Shown here one piece after another: positions 1 through 11,385 of a DNA stretch of 64,000 bases. Under the pieces are notes generated by a model. That model was not told the DNA's origin. It ran no database searches and worked only from the letters and a program-made list of their open reading frames with translations. The first letter of the stretch is position 1. Every line of letters starts with the position of its first letter. Both the position numbers and the translations under genes were made by a program. The DNA comes from Auricularia sp. M13 (lineage: Eukaryota > Basidiomycota > Agaricomycetes > Auriculariales > Auriculariaceae), in assembly GCA_037042915.1 (NCBI GenBank), contig CM073200.1, positions 2,290,832 through 2,354,831 on the forward strand, in the 5' to 3' direction.

Positions 1-2223
1 GCACCTGCACTCGAGGGATTGCGCGCCAAGCCGGGGCGCTGCCACGGGTCCGTCGCTTTCCACTCTGCGGGACTGTACTTATCTGGCACTGTCGACGTCC
101 GGACCGCCGTCGTCGGCGACATGGACGATGACGCTATTGACGCGGTGCGTTGCAAGGTAGTCGTGGACGGGCCATCAGTGACGTGCGACTCCTCAGAGAT
201 GGCGCTGATGCTTCCAGCGACGCCACCGAAACCGAGGTCGAACTCGAACGGCGTCTGCATGGGCAGCGGCGGGATAGCAGGCACGCCATCGTCGCTGCCA
301 GCACTGCCCCTGCGAGTATGTTTGCCTTTACCGAACACGCTCGTGACATCCACGCTGCGTGCACTCTTGGCGTCGAGGGATTGTTGGTGGCGGTGGCCGT
401 CCTTGTGGACCAAGTTCGAGCCTTCAGGTGACGAGTTCGCGCCCTGGGCACGGATGGACGTAATGTCCATTTCCGAGACCATGCTTGAACGCGATGGCGC
501 GTTGGCGGACAACGGGGTATGCAACGCAGACGGCGGCGCCAAAGGTCCACTGGTCGAGTTGGTCTTGAGAGGCTCGGGCTTGCCCTTCGTCGACCGTCTC
601 GAACGCCGGTGGCTGGACACCGACACGCGGCGTGACGCTATGGGATCTTGCAGCATAAAAGATGCTGCCGGCGAGAGGGGTGATGGTGTTCCCACGGGAA
701 GCGCGGGCACGGGCGGTGTCATGGGCCGAGAGCTGGGGCCGGGCACGGCTTGCACGTCCTGCAGTGAAGCGAGGCTCCTCCGCGTGCTGGCGTACGACTT
801 GCGCGACTGGTGGCCTTTGAAATCGCCGGTCGACATGCCAGAAGGGAATACGCCAGAGTCGCGCAGAGCGGTACCTCCACTTGCTACGCTCACGGGGCTC
901 GTCATGACGGCGCTGTCGCCGTCGCCGCCTCTGCTTGCACCGATGAGCTGCAGGAGCGTGTTGAGCGGCGGCATCTCCGACCGGGTGCGGGCGTTCGAAG
1001 CATGTGAGTTGGCGTACGACGGCGGGCGCGTGTAGGTAGGCGGTTCGGGAACGCCGGAAGCAGTCGAGTGAGTGCTCGCGCTGATCGGGCGCGTCTTAGA
1101 GACGCTTCCACTGCTGCTCGGATTGGTGGAGTGGGTGGTCCGGCTCGACGAGCGCGACTTCTTGCCGGCGTTGACGACGCGCAGCTTGAAGCGCCTGGTG
1201 TTGAGGGACACGGGTGCATGCGTCCGACGCCTGCCCGGCTGAGCTTCGGCCTCCTCTTGCGCATGCGCAGAAGCAGGATATTGCGGGAGCGGCGTGAAGG
1301 GCAGATGAGCGCCGTTGACAGCGCCGCTGCTAGCAAGAGGCTGTGGCAGGCCTGCGTTGATGGGCGTCGGAGGCGCGCGGCCCTTGCGCGTCGCAGGCGT
1401 CACGGGCGAATGCTCGTCGAGGGCGTCGAAAGGATCGCGCTCCTTGGATGGCAGAGGGTAAGCCTGCGGGACAGGCGCAGTCACCGAAGGGCGACGGGTC
1501 ACGACCTGGGGCGCAAAGAACACGGGCACGACTGTGCGGTCCTCCTTGGTGTCCACGTGCGCCGCACGGTCGACCTTCTCGTCTATGCCTGGCCTCCGGC
1601 GGGCACGCGGGCTGCGCGGCGAGCGAGGTGATCTGGCCTGTTGCTGCGGCTCAGGCGCGGCGCTCGGCATCTCTGCCGCAAGATCCACGGCGCGACGCAG
1701 GCCGCCGAACGTGAACGGCGAGACCGTCCGTTCGCGGTCGCGCTGCTTGCGCGCCTCGCGGCGGCGCAGGTAGGAGTAGCCAAAGTAAGAAAGGAGCCCG
1801 AGCACTAGCACGCCCAGGATAACAGGCGTGATGATCATGGCTATCCGTAGACCCTCGTTCGTTCTGCACCGGCATGATTAGCAAGTCGGTTCCCTCGGTA
1901 GCGCAGCGGGCCCACGTACCCCGAAGATGCTGGGGCTTTGTCGTCGCGAATGAACAATACTGTGTCTGCCGTCGGACGCAACGAAGCGCCAACCGCACGC
2001 AAGGCCGCTGCAGCATCGACGGCGTCTGCATCCCCGTTAGAGCCTGAGTTGACCACTGTGATACTGCCGCACCATTGTCGGCGCCGTCGAGTGCTACAAT
2101 CGGAGAATCTGTGTAAACTGGCGGGGCAATGAGCAGGCTGGATACTCCGAGAGCAACAAAGACGCACCATGGCCGTCCGTAGGAGGGGGCATAGAGAGAG
2201 CCCAACGGGTGAGGCGCGCTCAC
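1..2223 (-). CDS. Single-pass membrane protein with Ser/Pro-rich tail and two PPxY motifs (3' end off the window)
   Basis: An open frame runs on the minus strand from 1838 to the window edge without a stop (over 600 codons). It begins with a hydrophobic segment (ILGVLVLGLLSYFGYSYL) followed at once by RRREARKQRDRER, a clear membrane anchor with a basic stop-transfer. The tail is Ser/Pro/Arg-rich and holds PPTY and PPSY around 1014-1043. A 56 bp intron (1864-1919, donor GTACGT, branch CTAAT, acceptor CAG) joins the frame to an upstream exon ending in KAPASSG. The exons before that, up to about 2223, are uncertain; a hydrophobic stretch near 2130-2200 could be a signal peptide. No family is recognised beyond the fungal single-pass architecture shared by several neighbours. 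The C terminus lies outside the window. Confidence 0.75.
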
Positions 2224-3288
2224 AGCTTCGTCCTCGTCGTCCTCGTCGAAGGCGAAAACGAAAAGGTGGAGTGGAAGTGAGCCAAGGGGCGGTAACCAAA
2301 CGGATGCAAGCTCAGGCTAGCTGCCCTTTCTCTCGTGATCGACAGTTGAGAGAACTTGAGACCGGGCCCGCATAGATTGCATCAAGATTCTGTTGAGCCA
2401 GCGGAGAGACCTTCGTGGTCTCGGCGCGGGCCGGATTGCTGTACGAACCCCTCAGCAATCCGAAGACTTCGCGGCTTGCTGCGCCTGCGGCCGCCGCCAG
2501 CCTCGACGACCAACGCTCACAGTCAGCGCATGAACAGCGTATGTACCTGGCGGCATCGTCGTGCCGTCATCATCACATGAACTCGGACCAACTCCCCCAG
2601 CGTCGGGGATCCGTGTGCTTCCAACGAGGAACGGAACATGTGGTCGTCAAGATAGGCAATCGGAAGCCCTTCCTTTTTGCCGTTTGCATCGTGGTGAAGT
2701 TCATGAGATCGTTTCCCAACCTCCCTGGCAAAGTCTGCGTCGAGCAGGACTGCGCCTCTTGTCAACGAGACAAACTCGGAAGATTGACCTGAGCAGTACT
2801 ACGTACAGCATCAGCAAGAGATTGATGCGTTTGAATACTGGCCCAGAAGGCTATCAACAGCGCCTATTTTATTTTGCAGCGTCGAAAAAAGCGAGTGAAA
2901 TCCAGCTGGAGCGAGGAAAGTCGTTCCAAGGCTATACCGATGAGACGGACTCTCCTGATTTGGACATTCGTTATCTCCTAGTGGCGATGCACTTTGTCCA
3001 CCATGACACCCGCAAAAATAGATTTGGCATTGGCAGCTTCGGGAATCTATCGACAATGACAAGTGTAAATCGTACATACTTGCTCAATGTGAGAGAACTA
3101 CACGCAGCCAACTGACTGCGGTACTTGCGGCCGCCAGCCTCTCGATCTCTCCATCGTCGAAATCGCATCACATGACCGTTGTTGCCACCGAAACACTATA
3201 CAGCAGAGACTAGCTCTATCTATCAGTGTGCGCTATCCAACAGCACTAATACTGAGAGGGGATCCGGAATAGAAATCAATGACGCAGC

Positions 3289-3991
3289 CTCAGGCCGCGG
3301 CTTCAAGTGAAGCCCTGCTGTACACGGGCTTATGCCACTCGGACGGATTCTGTGGCGAGATACATGCTGCACCTCTACCTTTACGACGATTTCCGGGTGT
3401 TCAGAGATAGTGAGCTTGCTCAATTGGTCCTGTGGTGGACGGCAAAACCGGCAGCGGCGTGGCATCTGGTGCTTACAGACGTTGCTAAGCAAGGCATGGA
3501 CGATGAGCGAACGTATGCGCAACAAGTGGATTAACTTGCATAACTTGCTTGCCTAATGCCAGCTACAAATCGCTCCAAACACCGTACTTTTTGCCTCGAG
3601 CGACGGCAACGACGGTCATGATCGCAACGACGCTGTGTACTTAAGGCTGGAAAGGATACATGACGACATTGACGGAGATCATGTATGCGTGGAGAAGGTT
3701 ACGAGAAGCAGCATTTATAAAATTCTGAAGCTCGAAGATTCAGTCATGACAAGAGACGGTTGCGGTGAATCGTTCAGATGAAATGGGAAGAAGCTGTGAG
3801 AAACAGGTGCGTTCAACGCACGCTGCGTCTTTGCATTCCATCCAGACTGCACCGAAAACACAAGTGCAAGAGATACGTCGCGATGGTACCTCGATCAAGT
3901 GCTTCGGGCATGGCCAGGGTCAGAGGAAAATGAGCGCGTACGCTTCTTTGTCCGCGCTGACGGAGATAGTGGTCGGCTCCGATGGCGATAG
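3289..3991 (+). CDS. Unrecognised intron-containing coding-like stretch
   Basis: Three segments have protein-like composition in consecutive frames. One covers about 3289-3530 (contains ARYMLHLYLYDDFRVF). One runs about 3570-3780 and opens after a CTAAT...CAG acceptor (contains LQIAPNTVLFASSDGND). One runs about 3830-3991 (contains RWYLDQVLRAWPGSEENERV) and ends in TAG. The intron between the first two would be only 37-50 bp, and no start codon is convincing. A further coding-like stretch may lie upstream at 2800-3110. I do not recognise the family. It may be a real multi-exon gene or a decayed one; expression data would decide. Confidence 0.3.
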
Positions 3992-4453
3992 CGCCGAATA
4001 GTAGCTAGAAGGCTCAAAGACTCGTCTAGAATAGGCCAGTTCAAAGGAAGAAGAGCCTATTACCACGTATGATCTCTGCATTCAATAGTGGAAACTGGAG
4101 CTCAATATTTTCTATCACTTTCCTGAAAAGTGCAGGAAAAAACACCCTTGAAACACACAGAGTACTGTAGTTCTTCAAGCATACCAAGCATCTCGATCCG
4201 CTGTTGGGCGCGTTGTCAAAACTGCTCCCTTGATTATCGGTCCCGAGTACTGGAGCGGAACTGCCAGTGTCCATGCGCTGTGTATGGTATTGCAGCCACA
4301 GTCCCCCCCACTCTATCCTCTGCCCTCACATCCTTGCTCTTCTACGAATGCACACGCTCTTTTGCATTTACTTGCTATGAAGGACTCACGGAAACTGCTT
4401 TCGTATCTCCGAACCTCTTATGTTTATTTCCGAGCCTCTTTTAGTGGTAAGCC

Positions 4454-6035
4454 ATGGACCCGGCGATCACTCTATCGACATCTCAACGCGCTTGGTATAC
4501 AGGAGACCTCGATGCACGAGGAAGACATGGATGCCGACACCACTGGTGCGAAAGCGACGGAGGCGCAGACAACGGCGCTTGGCCAACTACTTCAGACGCC
4601 CCACCTGAAGAGCCTGCTCCTACCAGTAACCGCCCGATTCCACGATCCTCCCCTATGCCTGCTCCATCTTTGCAGTCGAATCCCCCGCCAACTAAGACTT
4701 CAACAAGTGCGTTAATTTGTAAATGGAATGGCCTTGCTCCGCGGTACTGACCACGATTGCACCGCCACGTGCGTGCAACCGCATTCAGCAACGCGATTCC
4801 CGGCGGACACCTTATCGGCTCATAGGCCTCAAGCGCCGTCGGCGTCGTAGACGATAACGACATGCGTCTTCGTCTGAACGGGCACCAGCTGGCCGGACTG
4901 ACGAGCGCTCCGAATATGTTGCATGTAGAGTCACAGTCGCAGTGCGAAGGCGGGAGCATCAAGGGCCCCTAGCAGCGACGGTGACACCGGAGGGGCTTCT
5001 CCCCTTGCCAGCGCTCCTCCCGCGGCACTTGATCAAACGCACGGTACTGCTGCAAATCCAAATGGCCCACACAAACGGTGCGTCCCACACGCACGGATGA
5101 TATGAGACGCCCGACGCGTTTGCTGATGCCTCCCCCTTCCCCTTCGCCTCCCCAACGTTGACGCATTCATGGCCGTCTCTAGCAGCGTCGCGATGCCCGT
5201 CGTCGTCGTCATGACCCTCCTCATCTGCGCGCTGGGCGGCGTCGCGGTCTGGCTGTTCGTGCGCAGGCGGCGGCGGCTCGCGCAACAGACGGCGCGCCCG
5301 TTCACCGTAGGCGACGACGCGGAATCATCGCAACCCGCACGCGCCCGGCCATCCTTCATTAACCTCGTGCCCGCCACCACCGTGCTCACCGCGGCGGTGT
5401 CGCCCGCCGTCGCGGCGTCCTTCCAGACGCGCGAGGTGCCGAGCCACATCGACGCCCGCCCGCCGACACACCGGCGCGCGTCGGTGTACTCTGCGATCGC
5501 GTCCCTGCGCAGCAATCCGTTTTCGGACGGCCGCGCGAGGGAGTCCACGTCGGACGTGTCGACCATCACCGGCAGCGGATGGCGCCCTCGCAGCCCCTCA
5601 GTCGCAGGTTCGGGCATCGCCACGCCGCGCGCCGTCTCGCGCCAAGGCTCGCTGGCGCGCGTGTCGCGTGCGCCGTCCCAGGCGACGATAACCCCGCCTT
5701 CGTCTGAACATCCCTTCTCGCCCGACTTCAGACCGGCGCCGTCGTTCACGAACCCCGTCGTATTGCGCGTACGGACGTCCATGCAGCCGCAGTTGTACAG
5801 TCCGGCGAGTTCGAATGCATCATCGCAAAGCGCCCTGCCGACTTCGTCAGCCATGACAGCGCGACCCAAGGAGAAGGAGCAGCCCGTACCTGAGGAGCAG
5901 CTGCATGAGCGCGACGTGACCGACCCTCCGCCGTCCTACACGCCGCGCTCCGGCCTGTCTGCATTTGCGCTCTCGCCATCCGGGCATACGCGCAGCGCGT
6001 CCGCGTCAACATGGGACAGCCGCGACGATTTCTAG
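4454..6035 (+). CDS. Single-pass membrane protein, PPSY tail
   Basis: The 3' exon is secure: from about 5169 to 6035 it encodes a membrane segment (MPVVVVMTLLICALGGVAVW) followed by RRRRR and a long Ser/Pro/Ala-rich cytosolic tail containing DPPPSYTP, a PPxY motif, at about 5925-5945. The protein ends SRDDF. An upstream exon starting ATG at 4454 gives a Thr/Ser/Pro-rich stalk up to about 4709, where a GTGCGT donor occurs. The path between 4709 and 5150 is unresolved: one or two introns, one of which could end at the CTAG just before 5192. Architecture resembles the other single-pass proteins of the window; no catalytic domain is visible. Confidence 0.65.
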
Positions 6036-6392
6036 TATGCTACTAGTATACTGTTCCGGACGATACTTGACCGTCTATTTCTTCTGTTCTCTGGGGCCGG
6101 GCCGCCAAGTGGTATTATCTGTTCCTGATGTTTCTGTAGAGCCAGCTTGATTCGTTCGTTGCTGTTTTCAGTAGAGAGAGAAGCGTTGTGCTGTAAAGGC
6201 GGACGCACGGAACCACCCACACTCGTTTTATCATTATAGCAGTAATTCGAGCTCTTGCTGCCGTCGGCTGTGCGAACATGCTGCTCGGGGCGTGCGGGCG
6301 TCCGAAAAGACAGTCAACAGCGCATGGATTGCGGCGTGCCGGCGGTCACATTAATAGGACGGTGAAGAGTGTTGCCAAAAAGTCAACTGAGC

Positions 6393-6400
6393 CACGTGAC
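6393..6400. promoter_or_regulatory. CACGTGAC E-box-like element upstream of acidic gene A
   Basis: CACGTGAC lies 78 bp upstream of the proposed ATG at 6478. The same octamer lies 78 bp upstream of the paralogue's ATG (7539-7546). CACGTG is the established core of bHLH sites (Cbf1/USF type). Identical spacing in the two paralogues supports a retained promoter element, but CACGTGAC also occurs elsewhere in the window (near 58977 and 60382). Confidence 0.4.
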
Positions 6401-6477
6401 CGCAGGGACAAAAGGTGAGTCGAACACGAACGGTAAGCACCGGCACTTGTCCTCATTCTCCTCGCACACCATCTGCG

Positions 6478-7292
6478 ATGAGCCACCAACACCCATACCC
6501 TTCCTGGCGGCGGCAGCTACCCCCCGGCAACGCATACGCGTCGTGGGGGCCGTCGACTTGTACCCTCCCCGGGGTGGGCGTGATGGAGAAGACCGAGAGC
6601 GGCTGGAACGCCAACAAGGCGGACGGGCTGACACCAGATTCGCCTCTGGGGTCGGCCGCGGCACGCGCCCAGCGCACGGGGTCGTCCACCGCGGCGGCCC
6701 CCAAAAGCGAATCCAATTTCAACGCGGCGGCACCCGTTGCTGCTGCGTCCACTACGTCCTCGGCTGCGTCCGATACGGTCAGTCGTCATACCTGGGATTC
6801 AGAACATCACTGACATCGCTCACCCAGGATGCGGCCATGGTCGATGACGAAGTTTTCGACGAGTTTACATTCACCACGGCTGCCGAGGCCGCCTTCTTGG
6901 CGAAACTGCACGCCCGAACGGCGATGCTTGTGTCCGATTACCCAGACGGCGACGCGGAAAACGACAGGCAGAGCTCTATCTCGCTCCCCGCGTACGCCAA
7001 CAGCTACAATCCGGGTTACAGCGTCGTTCGGCAGACGGGCCCGCGCCGTGTTTTTGGCGAGCTGACGGTCGTAGTCGATGAGGACGGGCCGGGCAGCAGC
7101 GAAAGCTGCAGTCACCTGCATGTGCCCGCCGCGACCGACGCCCCAACGACCACCACTGTCGCAGGTACCGAGCGAGCACTGTCGGGATCGACGGCAGCGC
7201 TGCCGCAGGCTTCGGCGAGCGTGTCTGTGCAGGCGCCGCGGACCGTCCCTTGGCCGTGCCCGCGCGCAGAGGCCATGGGCCAGTCGCCCTAA
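6478..7292 (+). CDS. Acidic Ala/Ser-rich protein A, paralogue of the next gene
   Basis: Two exons (6478-6777 and 6828-7292) are joined by a 50 bp intron with donor GTCAGT, branch CTGAC and acceptor CAG; phase is preserved and the product is 254 residues. There is no signal peptide or membrane segment. The last part of exon 1 and the intron position match the neighbouring gene at 7624 at DNA level (shared context around GCGGCGGCACC and the splice junction followed by GA(C/T)GC(T/G)GCGGCC). The pair is therefore a tandem duplication. An earlier start cannot be excluded because GTGAGT and GTAAGC donors lie at 6415 and 6433. Function unknown. Confidence 0.55.
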
Positions 7293-7538
7293 GACTCGCG
7301 CACGCATCGCAAGAGCGATCACGAGGTTGAGCCCGGCGCCGATGAGAATGGATGGACACACCTTTCCATACTATGTTGACACAAAATGCCTTGCTGGACT
7401 CGTTATTTTTGCCTCCTGACGAACCCATGATCATGCTTACCTCTGTCTGGTAAATACCTGTTTTGATTCGTCAATTGATTTTTGTCCTGTGCACCCGGTA
7501 CCCGAGAAATGAACGCCTCGAGGCGTTGTTGACTGGAT

Positions 7539-7546
7539 CACGTGAC
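7539..7546. promoter_or_regulatory. CACGTGAC E-box-like element upstream of acidic gene B
   Basis: This is the copy matching the element at 6393-6400, again 78 bp before the start codon (7624). Confidence 0.4.
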
Positions 7547-7623
7547 TGGACCTAGAGTAGTTCAGTCGGGATCCGCCGGAATCCTCCGCACCTTTCCTTT
7601 CGCCTGTTCTCCCACCGTGCAGG

Positions 7624-8829
7624 ATGGACAGCGAAACGTCCTTCGAAGCCCACCGGGCATCGTTACCGAGCGTCCACGACATTCGTATGCTCTATGCCTC
7701 AGCACAGGTCCCAGCGCAAGCCGTGGCGTCCAAAGTCCCCGTCGCCACCGGTGGCGACACCCGCACACCGTCCGCATCACCACTCCGAATCCACGATGCT
7801 CATGCGACCGACCCCGTCTACGACTACGAGGAACGCGCTGATGGCGGAGACGACGAGGTGGCAGATTACAGCGATACCGAGGCCGCCGCCGACGACAGCA
7901 GGTCGTCCTCCACCATGCTTGCCGACGCCGATGACACTCAGAGCGACGGTGGCGAGACGTCTTCCACGCTGCTTGCCTCGGACCACGATGGCCTCCCGAT
8001 GCCCGCCCAGGCTCAACCCCAGCTGGTATGGCGGCTGCGGGTCAACACGTTAGCCTGGGGCCCGCCAATCTGCCTTGTGCCCGAGCAGCTATTCGGAGAC
8101 GACGCCATGGACACGAGCGCCGATCTAGATAGCTCTGAAGACGACGCCATGGAGGGCCTGTCCAGCGATGGCGACAGCTCGATGGCGTTCTGTAGCAACC
8201 CCCAGGCCAACGCGTACACCGACGACGACGACGCGGTGTGGCGCGGCGAAGATGTGGGTTCCACGGGGTCGTATGGCGACGCCGAGACCGGCGCGGATTC
8301 CTTCTACAGTAGCAGGGACGGCAATGCCGAGTCCGGTTACAGCGAGGCAGACGCTGTAATGGAATATTCGCCGCTGGCGTCCCCGGCGTCGCTCACCACC
8401 ACCAATATGGGGTCGCCAACGCCGGCGGCCCCAACAAACGAAGATTCTATTACCGCGGCGGCACCTGCTGTCGCTGCGGGCCTCAACACACCTTCGGCTG
8501 CAGCCAACTCGGTGAGTAATTCGTTGCGACGAGGTGGCTTGACACTCACGTTTGCCATCCAGGACGCTGCGGCCTTCCAGCGATCCGCTTCCCCCGTCGC
8601 GCACGCCTTGAGCGGCGACAACGCAAATCATCTGCGCGCGCCGCCGGCTGAGAGGGGCCGCGCGCTTGCCATTCTCGCCGCCGTCGCAGCCGAGCAGGAT
8701 TACGTCGCTACGCCCGCGGTCCTGCAGCCTGTTGCTGAAGATGCTGGGGCTACGATGCCTCTCGATGGGTTGTCAGACGCGCGCGTAGTCGACGAGACTA
8801 GCGACGAGCTCGAGTCCGACACGTTCTGA
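7624..8829 (+). CDS. Acidic Asp/Ala-rich protein B with an in-frame 51 bp intron
   Basis: The frame starts at ATG 7624 and stops at 8829. Inside it, 8512-8562 is a consensus intron (GTGAGT ... CTCAC ... CAG) of 51 bp that keeps the frame open, so naive ORF calling adds 17 false residues. The spliced product is 384 residues. It is strongly acidic, with runs such as DDDDAV and SSEDDAMEG and many Ser and Ala; no signal peptide or membrane segment is seen. The acidic, low-complexity character would suit an intracellular, perhaps nuclear, disordered protein, but that is inference. Its paralogue lies immediately upstream at 6478. Confidence 0.6.
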   Translation: MDSETSFEAHRASLPSVHDIRMLYASAQVPAQAVASKVPVATGGDTRTPSASPLRIHDAHATDPVYDYEERADGGDDEVADYSDTEAAADDSRSSSTMLADADDTQSDGGETSSTLLASDHDGLPMPAQAQPQLVWRLRVNTLAWGPPICLVPEQLFGDDAMDTSADLDSSEDDAMEGLSSDGDSSMAFCSNPQANAYTDDDDAVWRGEDVGSTGSYGDAETGADSFYSSRDGNAESGYSEADAVMEYSPLASPASLTTTNMGSPTPAAPTNEDSITAAAPAVAAGLNTPSAAANSVSNSLRRGGLTLTFAIQDAAAFQRSASPVAHALSGDNANHLRAPPAERGRALAILAAVAAEQDYVATPAVLQPVAEDAGATMPLDGLSDARVVDETSDELESDTF

Positions 8830-9366
8830 GCGCCGCAGGCCTGCACAATGGCGCGCATGCGAGGGAATACGCGGCCCAGCGCGCCAAATGACGGACCTAT
8901 GCCTTTTATTTCTGGCTTTCTTCTGTACGCGATGACTGTCCCGGCCTCGTCATTCCCTGGGCTATGCAACGATTGTGCTCACCTGTTGTCCATTTTTACT
9001 ACGTCCTATGCCTCTGCAATCGATTTCTGTCCAGCGTTCCCAGGCGGTCGAGTGGTGAGAGGAGACAAGGAGCAAGAGTCGGGTCATTGCTAGCGCAGCG
9101 GAGATCGATGCCGCGAGTTTATTGGTGCGCACCACGTGCATCATCGGCCGTTTGTCCGAACCTTCTTGTGTTTGTCCAAATCCCTTTGCACAAGTTTTGA
9201 AGTTTGTGCGGCTTGATTATGACACATTACAGCAGGATCCTTGAAAACCAGATCACTTTTACATAGTTCCTTGATTCGTCGGCGCTATGAACGCAAAAAG
9301 CTTACAACTTGCTACATATATATCCAGAAATCGACAGAGTCTATTTTCTAGGTCCCCTCAGGTCGA
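8830..9366. other. Intergenic, no gene seen
   Basis: This is the space between two convergent genes. Short ORFs occur but none has homologue-like or spliced structure. An AT-rich stretch near 9300-9340 (TACATATATATCC) is probably 3' flanking sequence. Confidence 0.5.
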
Positions 9367-10260
9367 TCAGAACGTTGTGGGCGCTGTGCTCGTTGAGCCC
9401 ATCGACATGCCCTGCTTATGAGCTCCCGGTGCGGCCGGAGGCTCCCAGTAAGGCGGTGGTTGCGGTGGCAGCGACGGCAATTGAGATAGTGGTAACATTG
9501 ATGTAGGCGGTGGAGGAGAGCGCGATGGTCTCCTATTATAGCGCCGTCTGATCAACAGAAACGCCGGGACCGAGAGAAGTACGATGAGGACGACACAGAC
9601 GGCAATAACAATCGTCTGGGTGCGTGAACCATTGCTGTTGGCATTGGACGATTTTGGAATGGATGTTGTAGCAGTAGATGGTGTTGCGGGAGTGGTGCTG
9701 GCAGACAGAGAGGCTAGTGTCTGATTGTCCATTGAACCCGAATTTGGGCGGTATCTGCGCGTTCAACATTGAGCCTGGAATCATGATAACACTCGAGCGG
9801 CGCGTGTAGAACTCACATGATATAGTCGACTTCGAACGGCGTTCCACTGCCGACGCTGGTGAGGTGCAGGAGATGAGAACCGGCTGGCATCGCCGGCGAA
9901 GAATATAGCAGCTGCTGCTGCACCCAAACATCCGCGAACGAGGAGAGCGTGATAGCTTCTCCGCCATCGATGGATACATTGAAAAAACTGTGCGTTGGGC
10001 TCATATCGCCGTAGAACCATACGCGCGTTCCAACGAAGGTGACGATTGCCTGGGCGTTCTTTCTGCTCGTGACGTGAGTCGGGGACGGTGAGGTAAAATT
10101 GCGCTTCCATGCGCCGTCTGGAGAGTACGAGACTGAGAATCAGTGTGAAATGGTACTGTCAGTTTAATGGAGTGATCGCATATATGGGGTTGAACGCACA
10201 TGAGGCATCATCGTCATCAACGCGCACGTCCGTCTCAGTTGGTAAAGCAGAGTCTGACAT
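9367..10260 (-). CDS. Single-pass membrane protein with extracellular beta-sandwich-like domain and PPPY tail
   Basis: Three exons fit: 10200-10260, 9817-10132 and 9367-9754, with introns of 67 bp (10133-10199, GTGCGT donor) and 62 bp (9755-9816, GTGAGT donor). The total is 765 bp, giving 254 residues. The N-terminal part carries the pattern VDDDD...YSPDGAW...VTFVGTRVWFYGD...VSIDGG, familiar from many Agaricomycete surface proteins that resemble carbohydrate-binding beta-sandwiches. A Ser/Thr-rich stalk, a membrane segment (TIVIAVCVVLIVLLSVPAFLL) and RRRYNRR follow. The short cytosolic tail is Pro-rich and contains PPPYWEPP, a PPxY motif. No conventional signal peptide is visible at the chosen start, so a short upstream exon may be missing. 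Confidence 0.75.
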
Positions 10261-10457
10261 GGGTTGTCCACCCCGCATGCCTCGGCGCTGCTTTTAGCAG
10301 TTGTGGTTCGCAGTGGCAGTCCGGTGTTATCGTCACGCCACAGCCGGCGAGGCGCTGATAGGGATGCTGAGCACTACTGCTTCTTTGGGAAGCTAATGAC
10401 CGTTGTGAGAATCTGAGAATGAGCGGAGCCTAGCCATCGATGAAAGAGGATACGTAC

Positions 10458-10823
10458 TCATAGCTCCAGAGATCTTGCTAAGATACGCATTGAGAGCAGT
10501 ATCACTGACAGCGCGACTCCCGTGCGTACCGTTACAGTCTCGTAATAATTTCCTGCGCTCCCGGCCGTTCTTGAGCTCGGCTCTTCGGCCGGCAGACGTA
10601 GCAAAGAATGCATCGCCGTTGATGCCGTCTCGGGTCTGCCGGGGTTTGTCTGTTTGCTGTGGAGTGTGCTGAGAAGGGCATTGAAAGCAGCCATGGCACC
10701 GTACACCTGAAGTGCTCTACTTGTGCGGTAAACACAAATGCTTGAGGGTCTTGCATGAGAGTGTGACCCACCTGTGCCGGACCATTCAACAGGGCGCGGT
10801 GTTATAACTGGATATACCAGCAA
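10458..10823 (-). CDS. Doubtful short ORF
   Basis: An open frame of 121 codons has no recognised domain. A second frame on the same strand (about 10430-10740, no ATG) is equally open and looks equally protein-like (contains RRAELKNGRERRKLLRD). A GTGGGT donor near 10770 and a GTACGT donor near 10460 suggest spliced transcription. I cannot decide which frame, if either, is used. Confidence 0.18.
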   Translation of the reverse strand: MLVYPVITPRPVEWSGTGGSHSHARPSSICVYRTSRALQVYGAMAAFNALLSTLHSKQTNPGRPETASTAMHSLLRLPAEEPSSRTAGSAGNYYETVTVRTGVALSVILLSMRILARSLEL

Positions 10824-11076
10824 GAGCTACTTGAGTGGATTCCATGCCCCGCAGCTTCTATGTGCGTTTTGGATTCAGGCTCTACTGTAGAACGGACGCA
10901 TAAGCTGCCATAGGTGGGGCGGTGCCGACGCCTTCGACGACATCGTCTAGCGTTAGCGCGCGCTCAGAACGTCAACGGGTGTATTCCCACATTCCCACGG
11001 TCTTCCCCCCCTCCTCCCCATGTCCACGATAGCAGTAGGTGCGCAAATCGGTTTCCCGTTCCATTGAGCTTCCATA

Positions 11077-11385
11077 ATGACGGAGGCCGAAGTCAAATAC
11101 CCTCAGGCTCAGACTGGCGGACAGCCTGCGCTCCCGACCGGCGCGCTGATAGGCATCGCGCTCGGCGCATTGGCGGTCTGCCTGGCAATGGGCCTGCTGG
11201 CGCTCGTACTGTGGGACAGGCGGAAAGCTGGCCTGAGAAGACGGATGCCAGAACTCGCTCCTCAACCTCATGAGACCGATCGGACAGTGTCGCCGTTCGT
11301 GTTACAGCCGCGCGCGCCGCCGCCCGCACAGACGATTCGGTCGCAGTGGCCGGCACCAACTGCTAAAGGGACCGTGGGGTATTGA
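11077..11385 (+). CDS. Small single-pass membrane protein, first of a tandem pair
   Basis: A single exon encodes 102 residues. The N terminus is short and polar. It is followed by GALIGIALGALAVCLAMGLL, a further hydrophobic LALVLW, and DRRKAGLRRR. The tail holds a TVSPF motif, also present just after the membrane segment of the protein at the left window edge, and is Pro-rich. The membrane region aligns with the next gene (ALP-x-G-x3-GIALG...C...GL), so the two are tandem duplicates. No signal peptide; it is either a type III membrane protein or lacks an annotated first exon. Confidence 0.55.
   Translation: MTEAEVKYPQAQTGGQPALPTGALIGIALGALAVCLAMGLLALVLWDRRKAGLRRRMPELAPQPHETDRTVSPFVLQPRAPPPAQTIRSQWPAPTAKGTVGY

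Noticed and set aside
19-1035. 338-codon open frame on the plus strand
   Set aside because: Antisense shadow of the Ser/Pro-rich tail encoded on the minus strand, which is open to the window edge and connects to a membrane helix by a consensus intron.
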